NCBI GenBank assembly: GCA_014529385.2
Contig: CM043969.1
Coordinates: 24,562,946-24,626,945, forward strand
Direction of reading: 5' to 3'
Source: Adiantum capillus-veneris
Taxonomy: Eukaryota > Streptophyta > Polypodiopsida > Polypodiales > Pteridaceae
Length of the DNA: 64,000 nt
Under the pieces are notes generated by a model. The model ran no database searches, was not told the origin of the DNA, and saw only the letters and a program-made list of their open reading frames with translations. Shown here in pieces: positions 1 to 10,334 of this stretch; the stretch's first letter is position 1, and every line of letters begins with the position of its first letter. The position numbers and the translations under genes are program-made.

Positions 1-1000
1 GTCTCCAAAAATGGAATTGAGATGGTTGATGAAAAGATCCAAAATTTTCAATAGGCTAGAGAATCCACAAGCGTATATGAACTTAGCTCATTTTTGCGTT
101 ATATCAATTTTGATCAAAGGTTCATTCATATGTTTATAGCTAAGGATTTTTTGTTATATGAACTCACCCACAAAGGAGTCAAGTTTATTTGGTTCCTTGA
201 ATGTGAGAAAGCCTTTCAGTCTCTAAAACTAGCTATCAGCACTAAGCGAGCATTTTCCAGTTGAACTAGGACACTAGTTATTTTTCATGTACGTATGGAT
301 GCTTCTAGCATGGGAATGGATGCTATTTTAGCTCAACCACACAAATGAGCTGATTTTCCTATATATTTTGCCAATCAAAGGCTCAATAAGGCTAAGCAAG
401 GTATTCAACTACTAAAAGGAAGGCATTCTGCATGGAGTTCAATACCACAAATTTCAAACATTATTTTTCAAATAAGCTATTTCAATTTTATGTAGATCAT
501 GAAGCTCTACTATATCTGATAAATAAGGTTGTCATCAAGGGAAGCCTAATCAATTGGATGAAGTTTCTCATAGAATTCAACTTTTTCATAAGCCTAGCAA
601 GACACATTGTGGTAAAGCTTTTCTCTCCCGAGGCATTGAAGGCATATCATTAGAATCATTGAGGGATGAGCTAGATGTTGCATTGTTTCAAACTATGACA
701 ACTAAAGAACCAGATCCACATTGGTAGGAAGTGTGTGATTTCCTGCAGTATGGAAGATTATCAGAGCACTAGTCACAGTCTAGTAAGAAGGCATTGATTC
801 CCAAAAGTATAAAATTCACTATTATAGTTGGATCTTTGTATAGATTGGAAATTTGATAGAATTCTGAGAAGTTATGTGTCTATGCAAGGAAGAATACAAG
901 TTTTCACTAAAGCTTGCTCTGTGAGTTCAAGAGGAAACTTTTCAACTAATATTGCATTAGGAAAAATATAAATCCTCTAGGGTCCTTTGGGATTAAGGTT
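1..1000 (+). pseudogene. Ty3/gypsy pol remnant (RT end, RNase H, start of integrase region)
   Basis: Reading the + strand in shifting frames gives pieces of a gypsy polyprotein interrupted by many stops: an RT connection-like stretch in 1-240, an RNase H-like piece with FPIYFANQRLNKAKQ near 355-405, and near 790-850 the piece LIPKSIKFTIIVGSLYR, which resembles the segment just before the integrase zinc finger. No LTR is visible beside it, and the COP1 LTR begins at 1085. It is an old decayed fragment. The superfamily call is reasonable; the lineage is not resolved. Confidence 0.6.
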
Positions 1001-1084
1001 GATTAGAGGCCAATCCCAATAAGTAGAGGGTGGTGGACACACTCTATGCCCTCAAAATAGTAGGCCTGAGACAAAGTAGTCTTA

Positions 1085-1289
1085 TGTTACCATATACATG
1101 TGGTAGTGATTTGTGTGAACACACTACGACCGCCCGAGCATTTTTTCCCGTGCATTGTATATACGCCCATCACTCTAGGGCTATCTATGTTTCCATTGCA
1201 CACTAAGTAATACATTCTCTGTTGTATGCCTTGAGCTTCCTTTTTCTTCTCCAAGATGTGTGTGTTTTCCTGCAACCCTAATTCCAACA
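1085..1289 (+). repeat. COP1a 5' LTR
   Basis: It starts TGTTACCATATACATG and ends CCTAATTCCAACA, so it has TG...CA termini. It matches the 227-bp LTRs at 7824-8050 and 55923-56149 but is shorter, lacking an about 20-bp segment in the middle that both others carry. The primer site follows two bases after its end. A TATATA sits at 1158-1163. Confidence 0.92.
1158..1163 (+). promoter_or_regulatory. Candidate TATA box in COP1 LTR
   Basis: TATATA sits in the middle of the LTR (GCATTGTATATACGCC). The same block is present in the other two COP1 LTRs. The position suits an RNA polymerase II start at the U3/R boundary. This rests on motif and position only. Confidence 0.4.
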
Positions 1290-1291
1290 AT

Positions 1292-1303
1292 TGGTATCGG
1301 AGC
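1292..1303 (+). other. COP1a primer-binding site (initiator tRNA-Met type)
   Basis: TGGTATCGGAGC lies two bases inside the 5' LTR. It differs by one base from TGGTATCAGAGC, the complement of the plant initiator tRNA-Met 3' end used by most plant copia elements. It fixes the LTR end and the + orientation. Confidence 0.9.
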
Positions 1304-1651
1304 AAGTTGCATCCTCTCGGGCTTACTCGCCAGCAGCTCTAGCACACACTTGCTCACTTTCTCCAATTTCAGTGAGCTTTGGTGAGTATTCGTAGGTCGG
1401 CAAAAAATTTGGGAGAGCTCGTAGGCCTTAGTATACTCAAATTTCTGATTCGGGCTCATTTTGGCCTCCGTTTCCACGACAAGCAGGTGTGCACATGCAA
1501 ATTATCATTTAGTGCAAATTTTTTGTCAGTGTCGTTTTTTGCATAATAGGTCCCATACAATCTACTACGGGTTGTGCTATATAGCACGTGCTAGTCTCAC
1601 TCAATTTCTCCTCGTTTTGGGTAGTTTTCATATCAGGTGCAGGCATTTTCC

Positions 1652-2870
1652 ATGGTGGACAACAACACAGATATGTTCAAGATGTTTGCTACTGAGAACA
1701 GGTTGGATGGGGACAATTACCCTATGTGGGCTTACATGATGCAACATGTTCTTGTGCCAAAGGGCGCTTGGAATATTGTGCAGGGCATTGATGTACGACC
1801 TGATTTTGAGGATGTAGGCGATGTTGAGGATGTGGAAGGTCTTGCTGCAAGGATTGCTGCTATTAGAGTTGTTTTTCCTACGGTAGAACAAGCAGTTGGG
1901 ATGTAAAGGATGCTTAGGCTCATGTGTTGATTGTGTTGTTTGTGAAGCGCACAATTACTTCTCACATTTGTTCAGTGAAATCTACAAAACAGTCGTGGGA
2001 TATTCTAGCAGGTCTTTATGCAAGCCGCAATGAGGCTAAAATTGCTTTGCTGCGTAAAGAGATGGAATCGAAGATTATGCATGAGGAAGATGATATGGAA
2101 ACTTTCCTTGCTGGTTGCGCAAGCTCATGTGTTGATTGCGTTGTTTGTGAAGCGTACAATTACTCCCTCACTTCGTTCAGCAAAATCTACAAAATAGGCT
2201 TGGGATATTCTACCAGGTCTTTATGCAAGCCGCAATGAGGCTAAAATAGCTTTGCTGCGTAAAGAGCTGGAATCAAAGATTATGCATGAGGAAGATGATA
2301 TGGACACTTTCCTTACTGGTGTCAAGGATATCAATGAGCAACTTATTTCTGCAGGTGAAGTCATTTCAGACAGTTCCCTTGTGCAGACTGTTCTTGATGT
2401 CTTACTAGATTCTTACCAGACTTTTGCTAGTACTTGGAGACTTATGACCCAAGGAAAATCCTGAAGTTTTCAAGTTTGATGCATTATGCACATTGCTATT
2501 GCAAGAGTCACTTTGTAGAAAAAACAGGACTAGGAAGCGTGCAGTTGAACAAGCTTTTATTGCTTCTCAAAGAAAGGATGGTAACAACAATACAACCACT
2601 TCTTATGGTTCTGTTGCGAGTGGCAAAAATTCTGTTCCTAATGCTTCTGTTGGTAGCAATTCTAGGAATTCTGGTGATAAGGGCAAAAAGAAGATGCATT
2701 GCCATTATTGTAAAGCTAATGATCACTTGATTAAGAAGTGTCCTAAGTTGAAGGCCAAAGAGGCTAAGAAGAAAGAGGGTGGTTCCATTGCAAACTTCGG
2801 TTCCACTACAAATGCAGCCATTGTTGAGTCTTCTGTGAAAGGAGGCTGTGATGCTGATGTTGATGCATAA
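1652..2870 (+). pseudogene. gag: COP1a gag (nucleocapsid polyprotein), broken
   Basis: The ATG at 1652 begins MVDNNTDMFKMFATENRLDG, typical of a copia Gag start with LDGDNYPMWAYMM following. The frame is lost near 1900, and a 205-bp tandem duplication (1918-2327) disrupts the middle. The C-terminal part (2493-2870) has a CCHC zinc knuckle, CHYCKANDHLIKKC, near 2698-2740, within a Lys-rich tail, and ends at the stop at 2868-2870. Gag would package the element RNA in cytoplasmic particles. This copy cannot make it. Confidence 0.85.
1918..2327 (+). repeat. 205-bp tandem duplication inside COP1a gag
   Basis: The block beginning GCTCATGTGTTGATTG near 1918 is repeated from 2123, including the segment that encodes the KIMHEEDDM stretch. 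The two units differ at several positions, so the duplication is not recent. It breaks the reading frame of gag. Confidence 0.88.
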
Positions 2871-2919
2871 TGGGCTTTTAGTGTAGAGTGCACTTACTCA
2901 TGTTGTTCATGATGCATGC

Positions 2920-4290
2920 ATGTCAGTTGCTGTAGATTCACATGTGTGGTATTTCAATAGTGGTGCTACAAAGCACATTACCTCACATCGTGCATTATTG
3001 TTCACCTCTCTCGAGTCTGACCCTCATGGGAATTCAGTCACTTGTGCCAACAATGCCTCTTATCCGGTTCAGGGAGTTGGAAAGATTGTGCTTACTGCTG
3101 CAAATGGCAGTTCTTTCACACTTGTTGATGCACTTTATGTACCTGGGATCAAGAAGAATCTTTTGTCTGTATCTACACTTGCTAGACTTGGACTTGTAGT
3201 CAAATTTGTGAATGACAAATATACAGTTCATGATCTCAGTTTTGGTGATGAAATTGTTGCATCTGGCCTTTTGTGTCATGGGTTGTATAAGCTCACTTTG
3301 TATGACGAGTGTGGAATTTTTTTTCCAAATGCATTTGCAGATTCAAGGGCTATTTCAGATGCAAAACTTTGGCATGCACGTTTTGGTCATCTGAATTTTG
3401 CCAGTTTTTTGCGTTTGCAAAAATCTGATATGGTTGCTTCTTTGCCACCTCTTGAAGCACCTGTCAAACATGTTTGTGAAGGCTGTATTTTGGGTAAGAT
3501 GCATCGTTCGAAGTTTCCAAAGGATGGTTCAGTTAGGGCCACATGCAGGTTGCAGCTTGTGCATAGTGATGGTTGTGGGCCCATGCAAACTCCATCCTTG
3601 GGCAATTACCTTTACTTCATGACTTTCAGTGATGATTACTCCAGTCATACATGGGTATTTCCACTTAAAGCGAAGTCCGAAGTTTTTATGTGCTTCAAAC
3701 AATTTGTGGCTATGGTTGAAAATGTATCAAAATGTACTATGGGCACCCTCTGTTTTGATCGAGGGGGTGAGTATATGTCTCATGAATTTAATGCATGTCT
3801 GGCTAGTCATGGGATAAAACACCAATGTATAGTGCCTTATACGCCTCAACAAAATGGTGTTGCTGAGAGGAAAAACAGGTCACTTATGAAAATGACACGA
3901 TGTATGGTCAAAAGTCAAGCTTTGCCGCATTCCTTTTGGCTTGAGGCCATCATGTGTGCAACTTATGTACTTAACAGGTGTCCTACGAAAGATTTGCAGT
4001 CTATTGCTCCATATGAAGCATGGCATGATAGAAAGCCTTCTATTGAGCACATGCATGTTTTTGGCTGTTTGGCATATGCTTTGCTGCCACAAACAAAGCG
4101 CAAAAAATTGGATTATAAGGCTGTCAAATGTATTTTTGTTGGTTATAGTGTTGAAAGCAAAGGTTACAAGTTGTATCATCCGCAAACAAAGTGTATTCTG
4201 GTTGCACGGGATGTAGTGTTTGTGGAAATTTTTTTTCAGCCCTTGCTGTCATGTACTAGATACAATACTAAGTTCACAGGACATTTATGA
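2920..4290 (+). pseudogene. pol: COP1a protease-integrase region
   Basis: One open stretch covers the aspartic protease and integrase. At the protease active site the usual D-S/T-G reads N-S-G (FNSGATKHIT, near 2955), so the catalytic Asp is lost. The integrase has the HHCC finger (WHARFGHLNF ... CEGCILGKMH) and core residues in LVHSDGCGPM, FDRGGEY and NGVAERKNRS, followed by the GYSVESKGYKLY region typical of copia. The frame is lost near 4230, before the RT. Confidence 0.9.
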
Positions 4291-4299
4291 CACTTTGTT

Positions 4300-5891
4300 G
4301 CCTCTTTTCAGTGCTGGAAGTTCGAATGTAAATTCCAATGAGGCAAATGTACAGCCTATGGGGGTTTTCGAAAATTTTACAGATCAGCCTATTACTGATG
4401 CAGATGTACATCATGTACTTGATGAGGAGAGGGCTGAAAATAAGTAGGCTAGAGGTATGCCAAAATGGCTGGTGCATATATTGCATGACAGTAAATTGGA
4501 TACACCTTTGTCTAGTCATTCTTGTTCAGGCTCTGGCCATGCATCTTATGCATCAGATTGTTATGCTTTGGCTGTGTCTAGCTTACATGATGTTGAGGAA
4601 CCTCTGTCTTTTGATGAAGCATAGAATTCAAAAAATTGGATGGCTACCATGCAATCAGAATATGATGTACTTATAGAAAATGACACATGGACTTTATGTG
4701 ATTTGCCTCCTGGCAAAAAGGCCATTGGTACAAAGTGGGTTTACAAGTTGAAATGCAAGCCGGATGGTGAAATTGATCGCCATAAGGCTCGACTTGTTGC
4801 AAAGGGTTATGCACAACAAAAAGGCATAGATTATGAAGAGACTTTTGCTCCCACTTGTCGTATGACTACTGTGCGTTTTCTATCTGCATTGACAACTCAT
4901 TTGGTTGGGATGTACATCAATAAGACATTGTTACTGCTTTCTTGAATGGTGATATATTTGAGGAAGTTTATGTAATGCAGCCTCGCGGTTTTGTCAAGAA
5001 AGGACAAGAGGACAAAGTGTATAGATGTAAGAAGGATTTGTATGGATTGAAGCAATGTCCTCATGCTTGGTATGAGAAAGCTGACACTCATTTGGTCAAA
5101 CAATGCTTTTGTAACAATCCAAAAGAAAGCACATTGTATGTAAAGCGTGAGGGTGATGTACTTCTCATTGTGGTTCTTTATGTGATTTGCTGATCACTGG
5201 ACCAAATGAGAGACATATTGATGAATTTAAAGATGATTTGAATGCTACTTTCAAGATGAAATATTTGGGGCTGTATCATTACTTGGGTATAAAGTTTAAG
5301 CAATGTGATGGTGGTATTGCCTTGTGTCAGAAAAGCTACATAGAGACATTGCTATGTAAGTTTGGACTTGAGGATTGCAAACCTATTGCCACTCCCATGG
5401 AAACAGGTTTGAAGTTGAGTCTTCATGATGCTAGCGATCCTGCTGATGTCACTCTTTACCAAAATGCTGTTGGCTGCCTCATTTATGTATGCAAGAAGAG
5501 GCCAGATATTCAGTTTGCAGTCTCACAGGTCAGCAGATTTATGCATAGACCAAGATCTAAGCATTGGCAGGCTGTTAAGAGGATTTTCTCCTACCTTAGT
5601 GGCACTTTACATCTTGGCTTGTTTTATCCCAAGGGGGGATCATTACCGCTAGACTTACATGCTTTTTTGGACTTAGATTGGGCTGGTTGTTTTGACACGC
5701 GAGTGTCCAAAAGTGGTTTTTGTTTCATGCTTGGCAGTTCATGTATATCATGGTTGAGCAAGAAGAAACCTACTATGGCCACTTCTAGTTGTGAGGCTGA
5801 GTACAGGGCAGTCTTCATAACTATGGTTGAGTGTGTATGGCTTAGTTGCCTTATGGTTGATTTGGGTGTTGGACAGCAGGACACTGCCAAC
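4300..5891 (+). pseudogene. pol: COP1a reverse transcriptase-RNase H region, truncated
   Basis: Pieces in three frames give a copia RT: WVYKLKCKPDGEID (about 4737), KGIDYEETFAPTC (about 4820), GDIFEEVYVMQPRGF (about 4950) and LYGLKQCPHAWYEK. The YVDD catalytic box is destroyed by a small deletion near 5180 (copy b has LYVDDLLITGP there). RNase H begins with SSCEAEYRAV near 5790 and is cut at 5891 by the GAGL1 LTR; its remainder is at 8127-8371 on the other strand. Confidence 0.92.
5887..5891 (+). other. Target-site duplication CCAAC (left copy) of the GAGL1a insertion
   Basis: CCAAC directly precedes the GAGL1 LTR start at 5892. The same five bases, as GTTGG on the + strand, occur at 8367-8371 directly beside the other GAGL1 LTR. 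In COP1b the uninterrupted target reads ACCAACACTATC. Confidence 0.85.
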
Positions 5892-6245
5892 TGTTAGCAG
5901 CAAGCTAATCGGGACATCATTTTTTGGAGATCTCATTGTAAAAACACTTATTATTTTGATAAATCGGGAATGTTATAACTCTTATTTTCTAGAAAAATCC
6001 TTGTAATTGATGAGCCGGGGGTACAAGCTTCCAGATTGTATCAACTTGTCATTACCCATCTTTAGTTAGAGCTCCTAGTTTATTAGTTTTGACCACCAAA
6101 AACCTTGGCTAAGGTATAAAAGCCAATTTTTGTAAGTTATTTTCAAGTTTTTGGATAATGAAATACATAGGGTGAGCTAACAGTGCTCACTTCTCTCCTT
6201 CTCACACTTCCTACTCCCTCTTCGGTTGTCACATTTTACAGTCGT
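5892..6245 (+). repeat. GAGL1a LTR fragment (5' end of the 5' LTR)
   Basis: It starts TGTTAGCAGCAAGC and follows the reverse complement of 8930-9290 for about 350 bp, with scattered differences. The match ends near 6240, just after GTTGTCACATTT. The rest of this LTR is not next to it. The simplest reading is that an inversion breakpoint lies here. Confidence 0.85.
6115..6122 (+). promoter_or_regulatory. TATA box of GAGL1 LTR
   Basis: TATAAAAG lies about 225 bp inside the LTR. The equivalent site is kept in the other copies (43613-43620 and 57434-57441 on the - strand), though copy a's 3' LTR reads TACAAAAT. This supports it as the U3 promoter. Confidence 0.55.
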
Positions 6246-7818
6246 ATTTTAAGCAGGTTGTTTAAATTGCATGCTTGACATTTAACATGTTTCACAATGC
6301 CTATGATCCTCTTTTCCTTATGATTCTGAAGCCAAGGATATTTCCTTTCCTTTCTCAAAACATGTATGTTTCACAATGGCTACAGAGATAAGGAGCTTTT
6401 CTTTCCAATGATGATCCAAGTTTCCATAGCCATGGCCAATAGCAGATGGTTGCATGTATACCCAAGCACCTTTGGTGAACTCTTGTGGCACTCACTCACC
6501 ATCTAGACCTCTTGTGTTATGGTATGCAAGTACAATGAACTCATCATTTGAACAACAATAATTATCAATTTGGAGGGATGAGTTACCCTGCTAGGGCATG
6601 GAAACACTCACCAAACTAATCATGGCAACATAAATGACAACTCTATGAGATGAGTTTCTCGGCCTATGGAGGAGCTAAGACATGATGTCTGGCAATCTCC
6701 ACATGCACTTCTCTTCACCTCAAATCAACCCAATCACACACACTAATGATTGCAAAGACGTACACATCACTAATCCTATCAGAAAACACACTAATCAAAA
6801 GTGCAGACGCATAGATCTATTGAGCATACACACTCTAATCAAGCCTACATGCACACACAAAGAATAGAGGAAATCACACAAGATTGGAGAGGGATTAGCC
6901 ACTAATTAGTTACGATCTAGCTAATCAAAGCATCATTAACAATCATAAGAAGTATGAGAAAGGCATAGTAAAAGAGAATTAAGAATTGACTAGTGTTAAT
7001 CAAGTCACATGAGGAAGGAGAATCTCAAGGACTCCATAGCACACACCTCATGAGCTCTCACCAAAGAGTGGTCTCAACAAATGAGACTGAGAATCCTAAC
7101 TTTATTTTCACATTGCCTTATATACCTAGGGTAAAAATATGCAATGTCCAGGTCTTTAGGGCTCCACAACTTACTAAATTTGTAGCTTACGCACACTAAC
7201 TAACCTTTTCTTTACATCTTGGAACTCTCATTGAGCCCATAACACATTATAAATATTAGAATGGCTTGAAATAAATTGGGAATTTACAATACATGGCCAT
7301 TTTGGAAAAATGTAAGAAATGTGTAACTCCAATCTTCAATGCTTCTTTACATCTGTCTTTGATATGCCTTCGTACGGCTTTGATATTTAGTAGCTTTTGT
7401 TAACTAATGTTGTCTCAGTTAACACTTTGCAGAGTAGAGCTTTCCATGTGTGAGTAAAAAACATTAGGAGGAGAAATAGGACCTTTCTTGTTGCTAGAAT
7501 ATAGGTGGGAGAAAGGGAATGAGTTTGATTGGTGCGTCAATGGGAGATGGGAGTGGTAGAGAAGGGGGAGGATCTTGGTTGGTGCTGTAATGGAGATAGG
7601 AGACAGTGGATGACCCTTGCTTGGTGTGGCAATGGGAGGTGGGAGGGGAAGAGAGAGGAGCTTCCTTGGTGCTGCAATGGAGGTGGTAGTAGAGAGAGTG
7701 TGTTGGAATAGAGGGTGAGTGTGATGGTTGCAACAAAGGAGGGCTTGAAAAATGGATTCTAGAGAGAGAAAATCACTACTTGCCACCTTCTCACTAGGTA
7801 AGAGGCCATTAAGAAGTG
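6246..7818. other. No gene recognised; inverted former flank of COP1a
   Basis: AT-rich sequence with no convincing coding region. Given the matching duplications, it should be the DNA that once lay to the right of COP1a, now inverted. Its only clear internal structure is the short minisatellite at 7523-7700. Confidence 0.5.
7523..7700. repeat. Degenerate G-rich minisatellite, about 45-bp unit, four copies
   Basis: The motif TTGGTGCTGTAATGGAG and variants recur with GGTG starting at 7531, 7581, 7623 and 7668, each followed by a purine-rich stretch (GGGAGGTGGGAGGGG type). Spacings are 50, 42 and 45 bp. The strand asymmetry is strong, with G on the + strand. Confidence 0.7.
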
Positions 7819-7823
7819 TAAGA
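7819..7823 (-). other. Target-site duplication of COP1a (TAAGA, the complement of TCTTA)
   Basis: Read on the - strand, the five bases after the COP1 3' LTR are TCTTA, identical to 1080-1084 before the 5' LTR. This links two pieces that are 6.7 kb apart and in opposite orientations. Confidence 0.88.
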
Positions 7824-8050
7824 TGTTAAAATTAGGGTTGCAAGAAAACACACACAACTTGGAGAAGACAAAGGAAGCTCAAGGAATAAAACAAAGAGTG
7901 TATTACTTAGTGTGCAATGGAAAGATAGATAGCCCTAGAGTGATGGCCGTATATACAATGCACAGGGGAAAAAACCTCATAAAGAGGGAAAAAATGCCCC
8001 AACGGTCCTAGTGTGTTCATACACATCACTACCACATGTATATGGTAACA
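7824..8050 (-). repeat. COP1a 3' LTR
   Basis: A 227-bp LTR, read on the - strand from TGTTACCATATACATG to its TTTTAACA end. It has the same length as the LTR at 55923-56149. The purine-rich CCAGGGGGGGATT on its upstream side (8051-8064) is the polypurine tract. Confidence 0.92.
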
Positions 8051-8126
8051 AATCCCCCCCTGGAGTGATACGGTGAACTAGAGCTGGCACATGAGTAAAG
8101 GGAAGTGCCATGCCCTGAGGACATGA

Positions 8127-8371
8127 TCAATCCACAAAGGGGAGTAAGCCCAAAGCTTTGTGAAAAGCTTCCAGCTTTGCACGAGACAATGCCTTTGTGA
8201 AAAGATCTGCAAGGTTGTCCTGTGTTGGCACATAAGCCAAGCTGATCTTTCCTGCTGAGAGACTCTTCCTGACATAGTGGTAATGCACCTCAATGTGATT
8301 TGTGTAAGCATGAAAAAGTGGGTTCCTCGCAACTGCCAATGCGTTCTAATTGTCAGTGTAGATAGTGTTGG
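8127..8371 (-). pseudogene. pol: COP1a RNase H C-terminus
   Basis: It encodes the last part of copia RNase H: AVARNPLFHAYTNHIEVHYH, SYVPTQDNLADLFTKAL-like residues and the end ALGLLPFVD before the stop at 8127-8129. It is the missing end of the pol interrupted at 5891. A stop (TCTAATT region, 8345) lies near the break. Confidence 0.9.
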
Positions 8372-9290
8372 TGTGGGACGGGTGTCTAACCTCACTCCTA
8401 TCTTATTGCAGATTTAGCGAGAACCACGATTAAATTGTCAATCCATGGGACAAAGCTGACTCGCCTAGTGCATAGAGGCTACAAGAGGTTGTCAATCTCT
8501 CAAAACACAACAAACAACTCGCATCTAACTCAGGCTACACTCAAGTGACTGAATTCACTAAAAGCCAATCGCTCATCGGCAAACAAATCACATTCGTTAC
8601 AGCATCAAATGACATCCAAACATAATGAAACTTCTAGGACATGTTTATAAGACCTAGGCACACATGCTTATGGTCTCGAATCCCACTTTAGGTCAAGCGC
8701 AAAAATCACGATTATTAATAGCAGTGGATTTTTGACCTAGTCGTTGTCGACACAGAATGCATCTGAATGCTTAGCAACGATGCCCCAATACCCTGCCTAT
8801 GCTTAGTTTTTGATTTTGAAGTGTAAATTCCTACTTATGATGAAATTAGGCAATGGGTCGGCGACGCCAAAAGCTACAAAATACTGTGAACTGCTTACGT
8901 CAATGTGTAGAGCTCTTACCTGCGGTTGCATTGCAACAAATGTGATTGCAATGTGACAACTGGAGAGGGAGTAGGAAGCACGAGGAGAGAAGTGAGCGCC
9001 ATTAGCTCACGCTGTGTATTTCATTATCCAAAAACTTGAAAATAACTTACAAGAGTTGGATTTTGTACCTTAGCGAAGGTTTTTGGAAGTCAAAACTAAT
9101 AATCTGGGAGCTCTAACTAAAGATGGGTAATGACAAGTTGAAACAATCTGGAAGCTTGTAGCCTCGGCTCATCAACTACAAGGATTTGTTTGGAAAATAG
9201 GAGTTACAACATTCACGATTTATCAAAATAATAAGTGCTTTTACAATGAGAGCTCCAAAAAATGATCTCCCGGTTAGCTTGCTGCTAACA
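8372..9290 (-). repeat. GAGL1a 3' LTR
   Basis: A 919-bp LTR whose - strand reads TGTTAGCAGCAAGC...CGTCCCACA. Similar LTRs are at 42988-43841 and 56707-57654. The internal side carries the polypurine tract GAGGAGGGGGGAA (+ strand complement at 9291-9303). It contains AAAAATCACG at 8701-8710, followed by ATTATT, a half-site related to the leader palindromes. Confidence 0.9.
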
Positions 9291-10334
9291 TTCCCCCCTC
9301 CTCGCGTGTGTCGTCCCTTGACATAGCTTTATGGGCTGAAACAGATGACTGGCGAGGCGGTCTTTAAGCGCATGCAGAGCCTTTTCATATCTGATCTTTT
9401 GCTCTTTGTCTGGCACCTGAAAAAAATTCATAGTAACTCTGTTTTTAAGCTCAACTGTAGAGTAGCCTACAATTCTTGATGTCAGGTTGCTGATCACTGG
9501 CCCAAAAATCTTCGTTCCCCAAGTGAAGAACCCTGTGTAGAACGCTTCCTCAAACTCCAGTATATTATGAGAATGCAAGAACATGCAACGGGTGTAGAAG
9601 CCATAGAGGACTTATTTGGAAGGTTGGCCACTGAGATCGTAGCATAAACCTTTATTGCCCTCGAGGAATGACATCCATGGGGCTCCTGCTTGCTCTGGCT
9701 CATGAAAAACTTCACTACAGGTGAGAAGAATTTGGAAAAGTTTATAAAGCATTGCACATGATAGATCAGGTAGACTCTTGAAGAATGAAATGGTGCCCAT
9801 TAGGGTTTTCACCATGTATTCTTCTCTAGGTGATCCCTTCTGTGGAGCTGGCAATCTTCGGTAATTCAGCCATGTTGGCCGTTTCTTTGTTATTGCCTCA
9901 TGTGCTTGCCATGTCCTTGCTCTTGGTACAGGACAAAATGTTGGATACTTTTGAAGTGCCGTAGGTGCTCTTGTGACAGAATAAGGTATCTTGGATTCTT
10001 GTTCAACCAGCTCTTTCTCCACTTAGGGTGGTCTTCATCTGCACCTTTTGACCTAGAGCAACCCTACCTTTATCAAGGGATATGGTAGAGATTGTTGATG
10101 CCATTGTGCATTGATTTGATTGGGAGTGAGTTGAGTAACATTGATAGAGTGAAGGACTCTGAACTTCCAATCCATCGCTGCTCTCCATTGCTCATCCGTC
10201 TCTTGTGTAACCTTTTCTTTTAGTGCATCTTCCTCAGCTTTTGATAGTTGGATTAGGGTCACTTCATCAGCTTCCGTTAATGGGAGTTGGAAATCATTCT
10301 TGCCACATAGCCCTTCTGCTAGCCGTGTTTCCAT
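9291..10334 (-). pseudogene. GAGL1a gag-like protein, C-terminal domain
   Basis: Pieces in several frames match the better-kept copy b: MDWKFRVLHSINVTQLTPNQ (about 10170), RARTWQAHEAITKKRPTWLN (about 9880), EEYMVKTLMGTISFFKSLPD (about 9800) and FEEAFYTGFFTWGTKIFGPV (about 9540). The block [R]xRTW...PxWLN...YMVKTLTG...SLPxLxC also occurs in GAGL2, so it is a conserved domain of the family. I do not recognise it as a named family. The stop codon overlaps the LTR start. Confidence 0.7.

Larger units (their letters stand above)
1085..5891 (+). mobile_element. COP1 copy a, 5' part (Ty1/copia LTR retrotransposon)
   Basis: This part holds the 5' LTR, primer site, gag and most of pol of a Ty1/copia element in the order PR-IN-RT-RNase H. 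It is flanked on the left by TCTTA (1080-1084). It stops abruptly at 5891 after the sequence CCAAC (5887-5891), where a GAGL1 LTR begins. The missing RNase H end and 3' LTR lie at 7824-8371 on the opposite strand, followed there by the same TCTTA duplication. The copy is defective, with several frameshifts and stops. Confidence 0.93.
7824..8371 (-). mobile_element. COP1 copy a, 3' part, inverted
   Basis: On the - strand this runs from the exact break point (CCAACACTATCTACACTG) through the end of RNase H, the polypurine tract and the 3' LTR. It starts where the + strand part at 1085-5891 stops, shares the CCAAC duplication with it and ends in the TCTTA duplication. The two pieces are therefore one element. 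Confidence 0.92.
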
